Assembly: GCA_015501585.1 (NCBI GenBank)
Contig: JADNRY010000085.1
Location: forward strand, 159,453 to 223,452
Direction: 5' to 3'
DNA: 64,000 nt
Source: Rhodocollybia butyracea
Lineage: Eukaryota > Basidiomycota > Agaricomycetes > Agaricales > Omphalotaceae
A program made the position numbers and the translations under genes. Below, in pieces: positions 54,836 to 64,000 of this stretch; the first letter of the stretch is position 1; the number at the start of each line of letters is the position of its first letter. Below the pieces are notes generated by a model. The model saw only the letters and a program-made list of their open reading frames with translations. It ran no database searches and was not told where the DNA came from.

Positions 54836-55620
54836 CAGTGTTGCCGCGGGTCGGTTCGAGAACCTCCTGCACCGGGTTCGAACCCGAACCGAACCTAAGG
54901 TTCAGGTGCGGTTCGACGATTTCCCCGAACCGAACCTCAAGGTTCAGGTGCAGGTTCGGGAAGTCTGTGAACCTGGGTTCGAGGTGCACCGAGGTTCGAA
55001 CCTCCGAACCGCATACAATTTTTTAGTGTGCTTTTGGCACCATGGAACAAAAATTTCAACCCTGTTTCTATTTTTCCTGAGGAACCTAATGTGGGTATTT
55101 ATCCTTGTCTCAAAAATGCAATTATTTACCTTGATACAATGTTTTTCATGTGCCTTGTAATTTTTTCTTATCATACTTACTTGATCATTTATATAATAAA
55201 TGAACTTGGCACTCATTATACTGAATGCAAAGTCAGCCTTGAGCACTTCATGAGGTTTAACTCATACACTATCAAGCTGGGATGGACTTGGAGGGCTGCA
55301 TCACTGACATTACAGATGATTGCACACTGAGAAACTTGGAAAGTGGAGGAGTGATTTATCCAAGTGCTAATTAAGAAAAATGCAGTATTATTGGTACATA
55401 CATGGCCAGAAAGGTAAGTTTGTAAATTAATCTTATCAATTTTGCCAAATTTTTGAGGTTCAAAGGTTCGAACCCGGTTCGAACCCGAACCCGAACCTCC
55501 GAACCCGAACCTGGGGTTCAGGTGCGAGGTTCGGAAAATGTCGAACCGAACCTGAGGTTCAGGTTCGAGGTTCGGCCAAATTAAGGGGTTCGCGCACCGA
55601 ACCGAACCCCGGCAACACTG
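54836..55620. mobile_element. hAT-type MITE, 785 bp, 8-bp target duplication
   Basis: The ends CAGTGTTGCCG and CGGCAACACTG are inverted. Directly outside both ends is TGCTCAGC (54828-54835 and 55621-55628), a perfect 8-bp target duplication as made by hAT transposases. Both ends carry dense arrays of GGTTCGAACC / GAACCGAACCT motifs (54850-55010; 55455-55610). The AT-rich centre has no transposase. Confidence 0.9.
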
Positions 55621-55709
55621 TGCTCAGCAGCTGCACTGAATGTTGCCTTTTTTTTGAAGTTGGATCCATCACCCATCTCAGGGTGATGCTTGAAGAGGAA
55701 CTGCATATA

Positions 55710-56515
55710 CAGTCGAACCTCTTATAAGGCATACATTTTTGTGGCTACCGAGTTGGTTCGCAGGAAATCTGATGGCAAAAGGCATACCTCACCCATAGTG
55801 CATAACTCATACCTATATTGGTCAAAAGGCATACCTTTTGCTGGCTATGAAAGTATGTCTACAGTGCCCAAACCCCATTCACTGTTCAATATTGTTACAA
55901 TCCCAAATATAATGCTCATTTTCCGTAAATTTTGCACCCGAATTTGAACCCTGAGCTTGGCTACTTTGCTGCACTGCTCAGCAACAATGACACCCAACGC
56001 TCTAGAAGTCCTGAAAAATGGCCTAGTCAAGCTTAAAAAGCAAGTCCAGCAAAGAAAAGATGGCCTTCTCGGTGCTAAACTTGCCAAGAAGGAAAAGATC
56101 TCGACAACTCCAAAAACCCAATTTCTCATGCCGAGAAAACTGTCGAAGAGACCCTTGATGCTCTTCAAGAGACCTACCTTGAGCGTCCCAGTCGTCGTGA
56201 AGCTCTTCAGGCTGCGACAATCATGCAAAGGTATATCCATGCGATGGATGAGCCCTTTGCACGCAAGCTTGAGAATATTTTGGCTACATTCGGACAAGCG
56301 ACACGCTTGGAACAGCCGTTCAATGGTAGATACCTCTATTAGTGATTTCTTCCCTCGCTAGTATTTTTGCTTCAATATATGTTCGCAGATACTTAAAAAG
56401 GTGTTTTAAACCATTTTTGGCTTCAAAAAAAATCACTCTTTCTATAGGCATACTCTCTCATAATGCATACTTTTGGATGGGCACCAAGAGGTATGCCTTA
56501 TAAGAGGTTCGACTG
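55710..56515. mobile_element. Tc1/mariner-type (pogo/Fot1-like) element, 806 bp, TA target site
   Basis: CAGTCGAACCTCTTATAAGG plus CATAC at the left is repeated perfectly inverted at the right (25 bp), with TA on both sides. Subterminal copies of GGCATACCT and CATAATGCATAC occur. A short relic coding region lies inside. A second, shorter family member lies at 62947-63205. Confidence 0.85.
55957..56341 (+). pseudogene. short coding relic inside the Tc1/mariner-type element
   Basis: It opens 'MTPNALEVLKNGLVKLKKQV', 'QQRKDGLLGAKLAKKEK', then in the next frame 'EKTVEETLDALQETYLERPS', 'REALQAATIMQRYIHAMDEP', 'LENILATFGQATRLEQPF' and stop. It is helical and basic. It may be the C-terminal tail of a pogo-type transposase or a captured sequence; no DDE motif was seen. 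Confidence 0.4.
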
Positions 56516-56517
56516 TA

Positions 56518-59308
56518 TGTGTTAAGCTCTTCTTCAGTCCATACTGTCCACTCCTCTTTCCTGCACGATGACGCATTTTTGGGCCGTTCCATGCGGTGTG
56601 TTGGCTGGCACTTTCCCCTTCTGTGGTATCGGCCATGGGAGAAGAGAAACAGAACGCGCGCGGGTCTCTGCGCGTTCGGTCACCATTATTATATTTAGTT
56701 ACATTGGCCAGAGTCACGTCAAGGTCACATCAGACAGTGTTTAGACTGTACTGGATATAGTACATTGAAGTTCAAGTTCATGGTGATCTCGCTACTGAAC
56801 AGAGCCTTGGGTATCTTTTAAGGGCTAACTGAAGTTTCTAGTTTGTTATGGGCCTTGTACCAAAAGCGTCGATCCCTTTCAAGTAAGTAGAATCAAGAAT
56901 TATTGAGTAGAGGTAGGTTTAATGATAGTAGGAAGGTAAAAGTAGATTGTACGAAAATTTACTTAGAACAGGCTAGAGCTTGTTGGATAAGTACCTACTT
57001 TTGGTAAGCAAGTAACAGGCTACTATATGTACATACCTGTACCTCGAAAATAATGAGCACCTAGCGGAAACCGGTGAGGAGCTCAACATCGGACAAATTT
57101 TGAAAGTTTTTTGGGTATTGGATGTTTAGTCTAGGGAGCGCTTGGGGAGCACTAAAGCCTGAGGAGCCTTGGGTTAAGTTGGTTCGTGGTGTTTTGAGTC
57201 ATCACCGCATCACTACCACCACCACTACCACTACCGAAATATCACTTGCGCTAATATTGTTAAGCGCCTGAATCCGCTCGAACTTCGGACATCTTTAAAT
57301 CTAGCAGACGAATAAAAATTACATTTTTCCGAGCGGCTTTGAAGTGTATTTTCCGGGGTCCTAGCATGACACTGTCATAGTTACTAGATATGGCAAATCA
57401 AAAATTTGTATCACATCCGTAGATGCGATACCCATAAGGTAACGCGGATATTATGTGCTACCCTTCATTCTTCAGACAAACACTTGGCTCGGATAGAACA
57501 AATAAACTGCATTATTGGTCGTCGACGGAAAATGAGTGGAACCATCAGAATTTTTGTGATTTTGACAGATTTCGACAGAGTACTCTATAATTGCGCCCAC
57601 AGGGGGTGTTATGTGAATTCCCCAAGTGTAATGATTACATCTTCAGGCCCCAAAGTTATGCGTTACATATTGGAAAGTTCGGTTAAGCTAGCGTGGCCAT
57701 GGTCAAAGATTTGTTCAATGTGACTTCTGTCATAAGAAATGCTCCCCTCGCCCTTTCTCCTCGGCTATGATAACTCCTTTGACTCCCGATAATTATTTTT
57801 CTCCTAATTCGAATGAAAAATATCAGACCTCTACTTTCGTCGCTCCTAGTCCAAATTCCCCAGGTATTTACCCCCACTCTTCCAGTATGTGCACATACTT
57901 TCTCTCCGTTTTGATGGATGAGACTCTATTGCAGCTGCCAGGACAAATATTTCAAATTCAGGAGGGGTGTGGTGTCGACACTTGGAACTTCTCTGTTCAA
58001 TGGTTCTCCCATCACCTAATACCAAAGTTCCCATGCCCAACTTGGAAAACGCCGCTGAATCCTGACTGTCCTGGGTACGAAAAAGAGGAGTCTCCGCCGG
58101 ACTGATTACTCACAGAACTATTACAATACTGATCTTCTTTGCTCCTATTCTTATTACTCCGATTCCGATTCCGATGCCTACCGCTCACATAACAACAAAG
58201 TTATGTGAGATTGGTCCATTTTTATGACCAGCATTTTGAAAAGATTGTGGCCTATTTGTAACTAATTCATCTGGATGTTCAAAATATAGAAAATCATCAG
58301 CATAATCGTTCCATTTCTGAGCACGGTGGATTATTTCTGACACCTCTGTCAGATTGCCATGTATTGATGGGGAAATTAGTCCCCCGCAGAATTTCATAAG
58401 AATACTTGTTAACGTGGACAGCTCCAGGGTGCACCAAATCGAAGGGTCCGTCGGGCCACAGGCAAATTCCTCCCAAATTCCATCAAAGGATATTAATCTC
58501 GTACCCCCGCGCCTTACGCTCTGATGTTTACGTTGTGTTTGCAAGCATATGAAACCAAATGTATCCACCTGTGATTTCAATTTTAGATTCTCGTGTCCTT
58601 GGTTCGCATCGTGACAACATGGCGGCGGTAGGACCATTGTATTTTTTCTTTCACTTCAAACGACCAGCTTGGGCCCTTACGTCCTCGGTTAGGTTATTAA
58701 CAAACAGGATATTTTACAGGATCTATGACGCGGGCTTTCTGTTATTTCGAAGGCCGATCGGATTGCAAACTCGATCCGACGTACTTATGCCGATCAGATT
58801 GTTTTTGACGTTTGTTTGGGTAAACTGCCGCCCAAAGGTTTTGGGACAAAAGGAGCATGTGTTGTTTATCTTCAGCAATAATACTCTAATACTTTTTCTA
58901 ATCCGCCGTTATGAATTCGAGAAATGGAGTGGCGTGCTTACGGCATAATCCGCCCTTATAATATACCATGAGAAGACCTAGAAAAAAATTGGGTCACCGA
59001 ATATCCTCTCTGACAATCGCCTCCACATCTCCGCCCTGGATCTGACTCGCTTGATGCAGACATTCAGTAACCCTGATGTCCCAAAAGAGGGCCTATCCCC
59101 CTATTTCAAATTTTGAGAACGACTCTGTCCTTGCTCTGTCCGTGAAGCGATCCCGAAGTCTTGAACCCTTTGACCTCAGTTTAGGATGTCACAAAGTAGG
59201 AAACAAGTTAATATATACAGCAAGGCAGTGGTGGAGTGTAACATAGATTATAAATCGATTGAAACTATTCTTGAAACTATTCATCAAGGTCAGAGTTAGA
59301 AGTCAGTT
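56518..59308. other. no gene recognised
   Basis: Several 100-150-codon ORFs (57406-57723 +, 57767-58105 +, 58185-58637 -, 58559-58948 +) show no motif and overlap one another. 57205-57236 is a CACCACCACTACC run. Single-copy-looking text, perhaps decayed genes. Confidence 0.4.
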
Positions 59309-59476
59309 GTCCAACTTGAAGATTATACCGGCACCAGTCATCAGCAAAACGTGTATGCACGGGAAGCCGCTTTCCGGCACTTTCCGGCACTGTCCAACGC
59401 TGGAATCGGCTGGCTGTATGGTGCCCGACAACGGCTCCAGTTCACCCACGTTTTGCTGATGCAAGCCGGTTGGACA
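59309..59476. repeat. foldback with arms CATCAGCAAAACGTG
   Basis: CATCAGCAAAACGTG (59339-59353) and CACGTTTTGCTGATG (59447-59461) are perfectly inverted. Outside them, CCGGC/GCCGG and GTCCAAC/GTTGGAC also pair. The loop has TTTCCGGCAC twice. Non-coding. Confidence 0.65.
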
Positions 59477-59995
59477 GTACTTTGGGCAGTGAATTTGCGA
59501 CAGGAAAGTATCGGCAATAACTTATCGCCCTTGCCGGAGTTCGTAAGCACTCGCCGTAATACATAAAACAAAGAGTTGATCTCCAGTAGTCACTTTAAAA
59601 CCGATGTATCACACTTATACCACTTTTGATGAGCATTGAGGATTTGACATAACAAACATGTATATATGAAAGTAGAGTGATATGATGATATGAATGCGGA
59701 ATCAACCGATATCAATATGTGGGTAACAAAAGTGTGAAAGAGTTGAACAGTGCACTGGCTGTGCAGTGTCATAGGTGAAGCGGATCAAGATAATAAAGCA
59801 AGTGAGTTGGAAGTGTTAGATTATTTAAACTACCTTGGCGAACAAACGAAGGGACACTTCAAGATTTGTTTAGCAACTACCCTGCATAACCTAACAATCA
59901 GACATTGAGAAAGGAATGAGCGGAACGGAGGGGGAAGACATACATTAAGCGACTTCAATATGTGCCTTTGGAGGCAGACTGATCGAGTTCAGGTG
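59477..59995. other. 3' flank of the membrane protein gene
   Basis: No coding support; AT-rich. Confidence 0.4.
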
Positions 59996-62304
59996 CTAAA
60001 GGTATAATGAGTTCAAAATGGCTCCCGGAAACAAACACCACAAAAAAACAGGAAACCAGCGACTCAGAATTTCAGAAACACGTATCACACGTACCACACG
60101 CGCAGCCCGAGGATTCAGAGAGAGTTCGTACTCATCCTCTGCCAAACACGAGTTCCCCAATCTAGTTTCGCGCTGTGGAATTAGGTAATTAGTGAATTGC
60201 AGTTCATTGGTACGGCATTTGAGGACGATCAAGGAACAGAATTGACACACAGGAACATAATGAGATCTTTCCATACCTTTGATCCGGACAATAACGACGT
60301 TGGTTTCGTCATGCACCTGAACGAAAGAGGGAAGTTACCAGTGTTAGTGGTATGTGTGTTATCATGGGTGTTATTGCCACGGTCACGAATTGATTTGCGA
60401 GCGTTGAGAGTGGCGAGCAGGGAGTTGGTGTAGACTTTTGAATGAAAACAGACAATATATCAGATCAGTTAAATGCAAGTAGATGGGAAAGACTTACGGC
60501 GACCCATGCAGAAGAAAAAGGCGATGTAGATGAATGTGTTTGGAGCGGTGACGATCTGCAGAAATTATGTAAATATAAAACACAAGCACGAGCTTGAAGT
60601 GGGAGTAGTCACCGATATCAAGGATGCCACGGCACACAAGCTATCAAATGAAGGTAAGGCACCTGTTTTGAGGGGATAAGCTGCAACATACCTTGTCAGC
60701 ATACCGGTGTTAACCGCATAGAGAGTCTACAACCTTGAATCAGCAACCCAGCGAACAAGGTACGATAGACATGAGAAAGCATACCAGCGCGTTCAGCATC
60801 GAATCGGACCTGGAATCATTCAAACAATAGTAAGTACACCAACATAACTCAACGAAGGACGAGAACATACCCCCGGAACCCGGTCTTTGATCTCTGCAAC
60901 AAGAACGATAGGATACCGGATATAAGGACGTCTGCGGCGGCAGCGAGAGCGTTGATGGCAATGGATAGTCCCTGGGTAGCATAGCAAGAAACGAGTATGA
61001 AAGAAATTTCACAACCATATATGAGAGCGGCATACCTTCAATTCGAGAGCCAATTCTTCGAAAGTACGGACACGAGCTAGCCTATAAGCATTTGTTTCAG
61101 CGCAATTTCAAATTTCGAGGTGGCATAAGTGTTCTGTACGCGATAGTCCCGAAAGCTTCATTGATTAAAGATACAGCATCAGCGACCCCAGATGGGGAAA
61201 GTTTCCTGGAGGAATGAACATACCGATAACACAACCTGGGAGCATAAGTTGGCAAGGCATAAGCAAAGACAGGACAGGCAACTGACCAAACTCTCCAACA
61301 ATGAATAAAGACTATGTACACATCAACTTCTCCACACAATAATTCCTTATATAAGCCCAAGCAACGCACCACTACACCGGTAGCCCAGATATTGAAGGCG
61401 CTCACTGTTGAAAATGGAAACATCAACACAGCGGTCAAGCCGCATTAGAAACGAAGGGGATGAAAAATACACACGTCTCCAGATTCTCCAATTCAAGAAA
61501 CTAGATAGACCCAACATGCGTAAGTGGACTGAAACAGACGGACGACCTAGCGAAAGACGCAAAGCAAGCTAACGTTTGGACGCATACGGCAGTAAAACCC
61601 TTTGCAACGTGACATTTTGGTTAGTAAATGAGGCTGGCCCGTCTAAGGAGCGCCACCAACGTTGAAAAAACACTTCCACCTTGAAAGTGAAATATAATCC
61701 GTTAGCGTGGCAACTGCGTTGCGGAGGGTATAAAAAACAAGGGCTTGCGTACCATGAGACTCCTGGGTGTTTTTGAGTACTTATCGAAAACGAGGAAGAT
61801 TAGATAGGCTTACCATACAACCAAAGCGAGACTGTCAGGGTTATTGTAGTTTTTGACCACATACCAGTACACTTTTCGTGAACGAGTAAGAATAACAGAA
61901 GTTCATGACAGAGCGACGGGTCATCATACGCACCGGCGTGGAAAATAAGGGCTTGATGCGCAACATCAAAGAAAAGAATCATTCCAACCTAACAAAGGAA
62001 AACTTTTGAGTTAAAAACATGAAATAAACACAGAAGGCAACTAGAGCTCACCAGTGTACGAACACCACACTTATCATGGTTTTCCTGAAAGTAGACTCGA
62101 GCCTGAAAAACAGAGACTGCCAGCTGGTGAATATCTCGCTTGGATAACAGTAATCCGCACGAACGACCAAGGAGAAATCCAGCCACGGAGGCGCCGATGA
62201 ACGCTGCACCAAACCTGTACAAAAAAAAGTCCAGCATGATTCACAGCTAGAATAAAGCAAAATGCTACAACGTACGTCTTGTCGAGATCAAGGCTAGCAG
62301 TCAT
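59996..62304 (-). CDS. DUF6534-type seven-helix membrane protein
   Basis: Minus strand, at least ten exons with ~50-nt GT-AG introns. ATG at 62304: 'MTASLDLDKT', then 'FGAAFIGASVAGFLLGRSCG' (helix 1), 'VGMILFFDVAHQALIFHAGA' (helix 2), 'VYWYVVKNYNNPDSLALVVW' leading to 'SLMVEVFF' (helix 3). Less certain middle exons follow. Then 'ARVRTFEELALELK', 'GLSIAINALAAAADVLISGI' (helix), 'LSFLLQRSKTGFR', 'SDSMLNAL', 'YAVNTGMLTSLCAVASLIS', 'IVTAPNTFIYIAFFFCMGR', 'VYTNSLLATLNARKSIRDRG' and a hydrophilic tail 'RETRLGNSCLAEDEYELSLN' to the stop at 59996. All these segments are in the order and wording of DUF6534 proteins, common in mushrooms and of unknown function, likely receptor-like. No frameshift is needed in the parts I could splice; the exons around 61100-61700 remain ambiguous. 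It looks like an intact host gene. Confidence 0.85.
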
Positions 62305-62946
62305 ATTCCGAGTGTAGAGGAAAAAGAGCGACAAAATGGCACGTTGGATGTGGTGCTTGTAAGTAGAAGAAAAGATATATTACATTGGGGTCGAGTGAGA
62401 TCTGAACTTAATACGATTCCCACGGGGGGAAATTCTGGGATTTGAACAAAGGATTAAAGGGCACAAGGATGTAATGCAATTCATGGAATGAAGTTGGTCA
62501 TACACTAGTCTGAAACTCAGATCATCTCTTTCCATGGATGTACCCGTACTCTCGAACTATGGCCAACCGCCAGCCACCAAAAAAAAAACCCCGTTTCCCT
62601 ACGTCGAATTCCCCTTACGGAAACTCGGATGCTTAAGCGGCGGAGACCACGTATCTTGATCTTGATAGGTCAAATGCATACTGCAAATTATCCTCGCATA
62701 CCTACATACTTACTCTAGCTGCGGAGTGCAGCCAGACTTTTCCGCATTCAATATTAAATGTTCAGTATACAGTTTCGTAAACTCTCGGCACTCGGTTCAG
62801 CCATATGCCTGAGCACCATGCTTGCGACCGATCTCAATCTGTCATATGTACATACATGTACGTATTTATATCTACCTACATTTTTTTCACTACAAAGAAC
62901 GTTTTAATTGAGGCCACTTCTGTGTGTTCCGCTGGTTTTTTCTGTA
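62305..62946. promoter_or_regulatory. intergenic region between divergent genes
   Basis: It holds the presumed 5' flank of the DUF6534 gene. A-run at 62577-62590. CATATGTACATACATGTACG palindromic text near 62843-62862. No gene. Confidence 0.35.
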
Positions 62947-63205
62947 CAGTTGAACCTCTTGAAGTATGCCTTGGAGAGAGCATGGCTACTATCGAAAGAG
63001 CAATAAATGCGATAAAGCCGTGTGTTATCATTGTCTGTCATTATCGAGCGTTAGGACCATCGAAACCAAACTCAGGGTTCAAACGGTCAAATAATTACCG
63101 AAATGAGGGTTATATTTCTCCATTAGGAGATTCCAATATTGAATAACGCGTGACTTATAAGGGAGCGTGCCTCTATAGAGGTATTCCATATAAGAAGTTC
63201 GACTG
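62947..63205. mobile_element. short MITE of the 55.7-kb Tc1/mariner family, 259 bp
   Basis: The left end CAGTTGAACCTCTTGAAGTA and the right end ATAAGAAGTTCGACTG match the 25-bp TIR of 55710-56515 with several transitions. TA precedes the left end; the right flank reads CA. It is non-coding and lies 59 bp before the ATG of the next gene. Confidence 0.7.
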
Positions 63206-63264
63206 CATCGAGATATCCCTGCCATTGGTTCTCTAAATCCCCTTTACTTAACATTACTCGCGAA

Positions 63265-64000
63265 ATGGCCACCTCTGATTCCAGCTCATCATCTGTTTGG
63301 CACCATCACTATTCTCGTCGTCCGGTCACACGAAGTGTCAGGACCTCCTCATTAGTGTGGGCCCTTTCTGAAGATCAGCGAAGCAGTCAGGATCCAGACC
63401 AGCTTAAAGAATTCCGTCGGGATTTCCAGCAACGTCAGGAAAAAAACAAAATACTTACCTACAATCGCAACAAAAGTCGGATGGAGGAGTGGAACCCGTA
63501 CGTTCAACTACTGTGTATATTCTGTCATTATTTTGAATCTCTTGATACAGTCCTTCACTTGCTAACACCACAATCCCTACGGATTGGTCTAAATTGATGG
63601 ATTACAATGCACCATTATGTGCTGACGTAGTAAATCCGTTCTACGATGAAGAGGAGTGCACGATGAGAATTATGAGCACGAAAGGTATCGGTTCATCGCA
63701 ATATTGCTTTCAGGCCGCCCATCAGGGCTGTTCCTTTATTAGTAAGTGAATGGCTGCTTTGGTCTTATTAAGCTTTTACTCACACTCTTGATCAGCAAAG
63801 TTTGAATGGATCGGGGAAGTTCACGAAGATAGTAGGTTGGGTCCTGCTTTCTATGACACCTGTATAGATCTAATCATCTCTTATGGATCCCGTGTACTAT
63901 GTAGCTACTGAGCCAGGTAAGCTGTTGCCGTCTCTTCTATTAACAACCAACATAAATTATTAGATGACATAACTCAGTGGCGTCTCTCCAACCAATGTAA
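63265..64000 (+). CDS. unidentified spliced gene, runs off the window
   Basis: The ATG at 63265 opens 'MATSDSSSSSVWHHHYSRRP', 'DPDQLKEFRRDFQQRQEKNK', 'MEEWNP', followed by a donor gtacgt at about 63500. Later exons probably include 'APLCADVVNPFYDEEECTMR', 'GIGSSQYCFQAAHQGCSFI', 'KFEWIGEVHEDS', 'DPVYYVATEP' and 'DDITQWRLSNQC' at the end, joined by ~50-nt GT-AG introns. No family recognised. The Ser-rich, basic N-terminus is not a signal peptide. Confidence 0.5.

Noticed and set aside
56518..59000. Several 100-150-codon ORFs as genes
   Set aside because: They overlap on opposite strands, lack motifs and convincing splice structure.

Overview
The window looks like a gene-poor, transposon-dense (heterochromatic) segment of a mushroom-forming basidiomycete (Agaricomycetes). 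The clues are families expanded or typical in these fungi: KDZ and Plavaka transposases, a TET/JBP-type dioxygenase, a FunK1 kinase, an F-box/LRR-type protein, a DUF6534 seven-helix membrane protein, many short introns of about 50 nt, and Ngaro, Copia, Gypsy, hAT and Tc1/mariner-type elements. No rRNA, CRISPR or bacterial operon structure was seen. Family names rest on motif recognition by eye; no database search was run.

Layout. 0.2-5.6 kb: a Plavaka transposase pseudogene broken by a dispersed repeat, a TIR element and a reverse-strand Copia pol fragment, followed by a Copia LTR (5604-5878) and its 3' RNase H remnant. 6.2-6.8 kb: palindromic repeats. 6.8-8.2 kb: 5' half of a BED-finger hAT transposase. 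8246-14899: a nearly complete Ngaro-type tyrosine-recombinase retrotransposon on the minus strand, with A1 - gag - RT/RNase H - YR - B1 A2 B2 split direct repeats. 14.9-16.2 kb: an orphan ORF and a nuclear-looking protein with a duplicated ~52-residue module. 16.4-19.3 kb: a KDZ transposase deletion derivative, cut by a Copia fragment (19.3-20.9 kb). 20.9-24.8 kb: a ~3.8 kb degenerate minisatellite carrying two TIR elements. 24.8-26.2 kb: AT-rich repeats. 26.6-30.2 kb: a truncated CxC1-type KDZ gene, a micro-exon gene and a Ulp1-type protease fragment. 30.6-33.5 kb: a FunK1 kinase pseudogene split by a Gypsy-like solo LTR with a clear 5-bp target duplication. 35.2 kb: a tRNA-like gene. 35.7-42.1 kb: a composite block with a TET/JBP dioxygenase, an F-box/LRR-type fragment and fragments of the host genes CDC48 and SPT16. 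44.6-47.3 kb: a multi-exon gene with a Lys-rich tail. 48.0-50.0 kb: a Gypsy gag-protease fragment with one LTR. 50.3-52.7 kb: a hAT pseudogene split by a TIR element. 54.8-56.5 kb: a hAT-type MITE and a Tc1/mariner-type element. 59.9-62.3 kb: the best host gene, a DUF6534 membrane protein. 63.2 kb to the end: the start of an unidentified spliced gene.

Most interesting: (i) a young Ngaro element whose direct repeats differ at only 3 of 715 positions but whose recombinase is frameshifted; (ii) KDZ transposons, Ulp1 and a TET/JBP 5-methylcytosine oxidase in one block, the TET copy showing changes that look like CpG-to-TpG decay; (iii) a TET-type leader duplicated in front of CDS fragments of CDC48 and SPT16, suggesting gene-fragment capture; (iv) a solo LTR carrying five perfect TGA(C/G)TCA bZIP sites just upstream of a TATA box and an 11-copy repeat in its inferred transcribed part.
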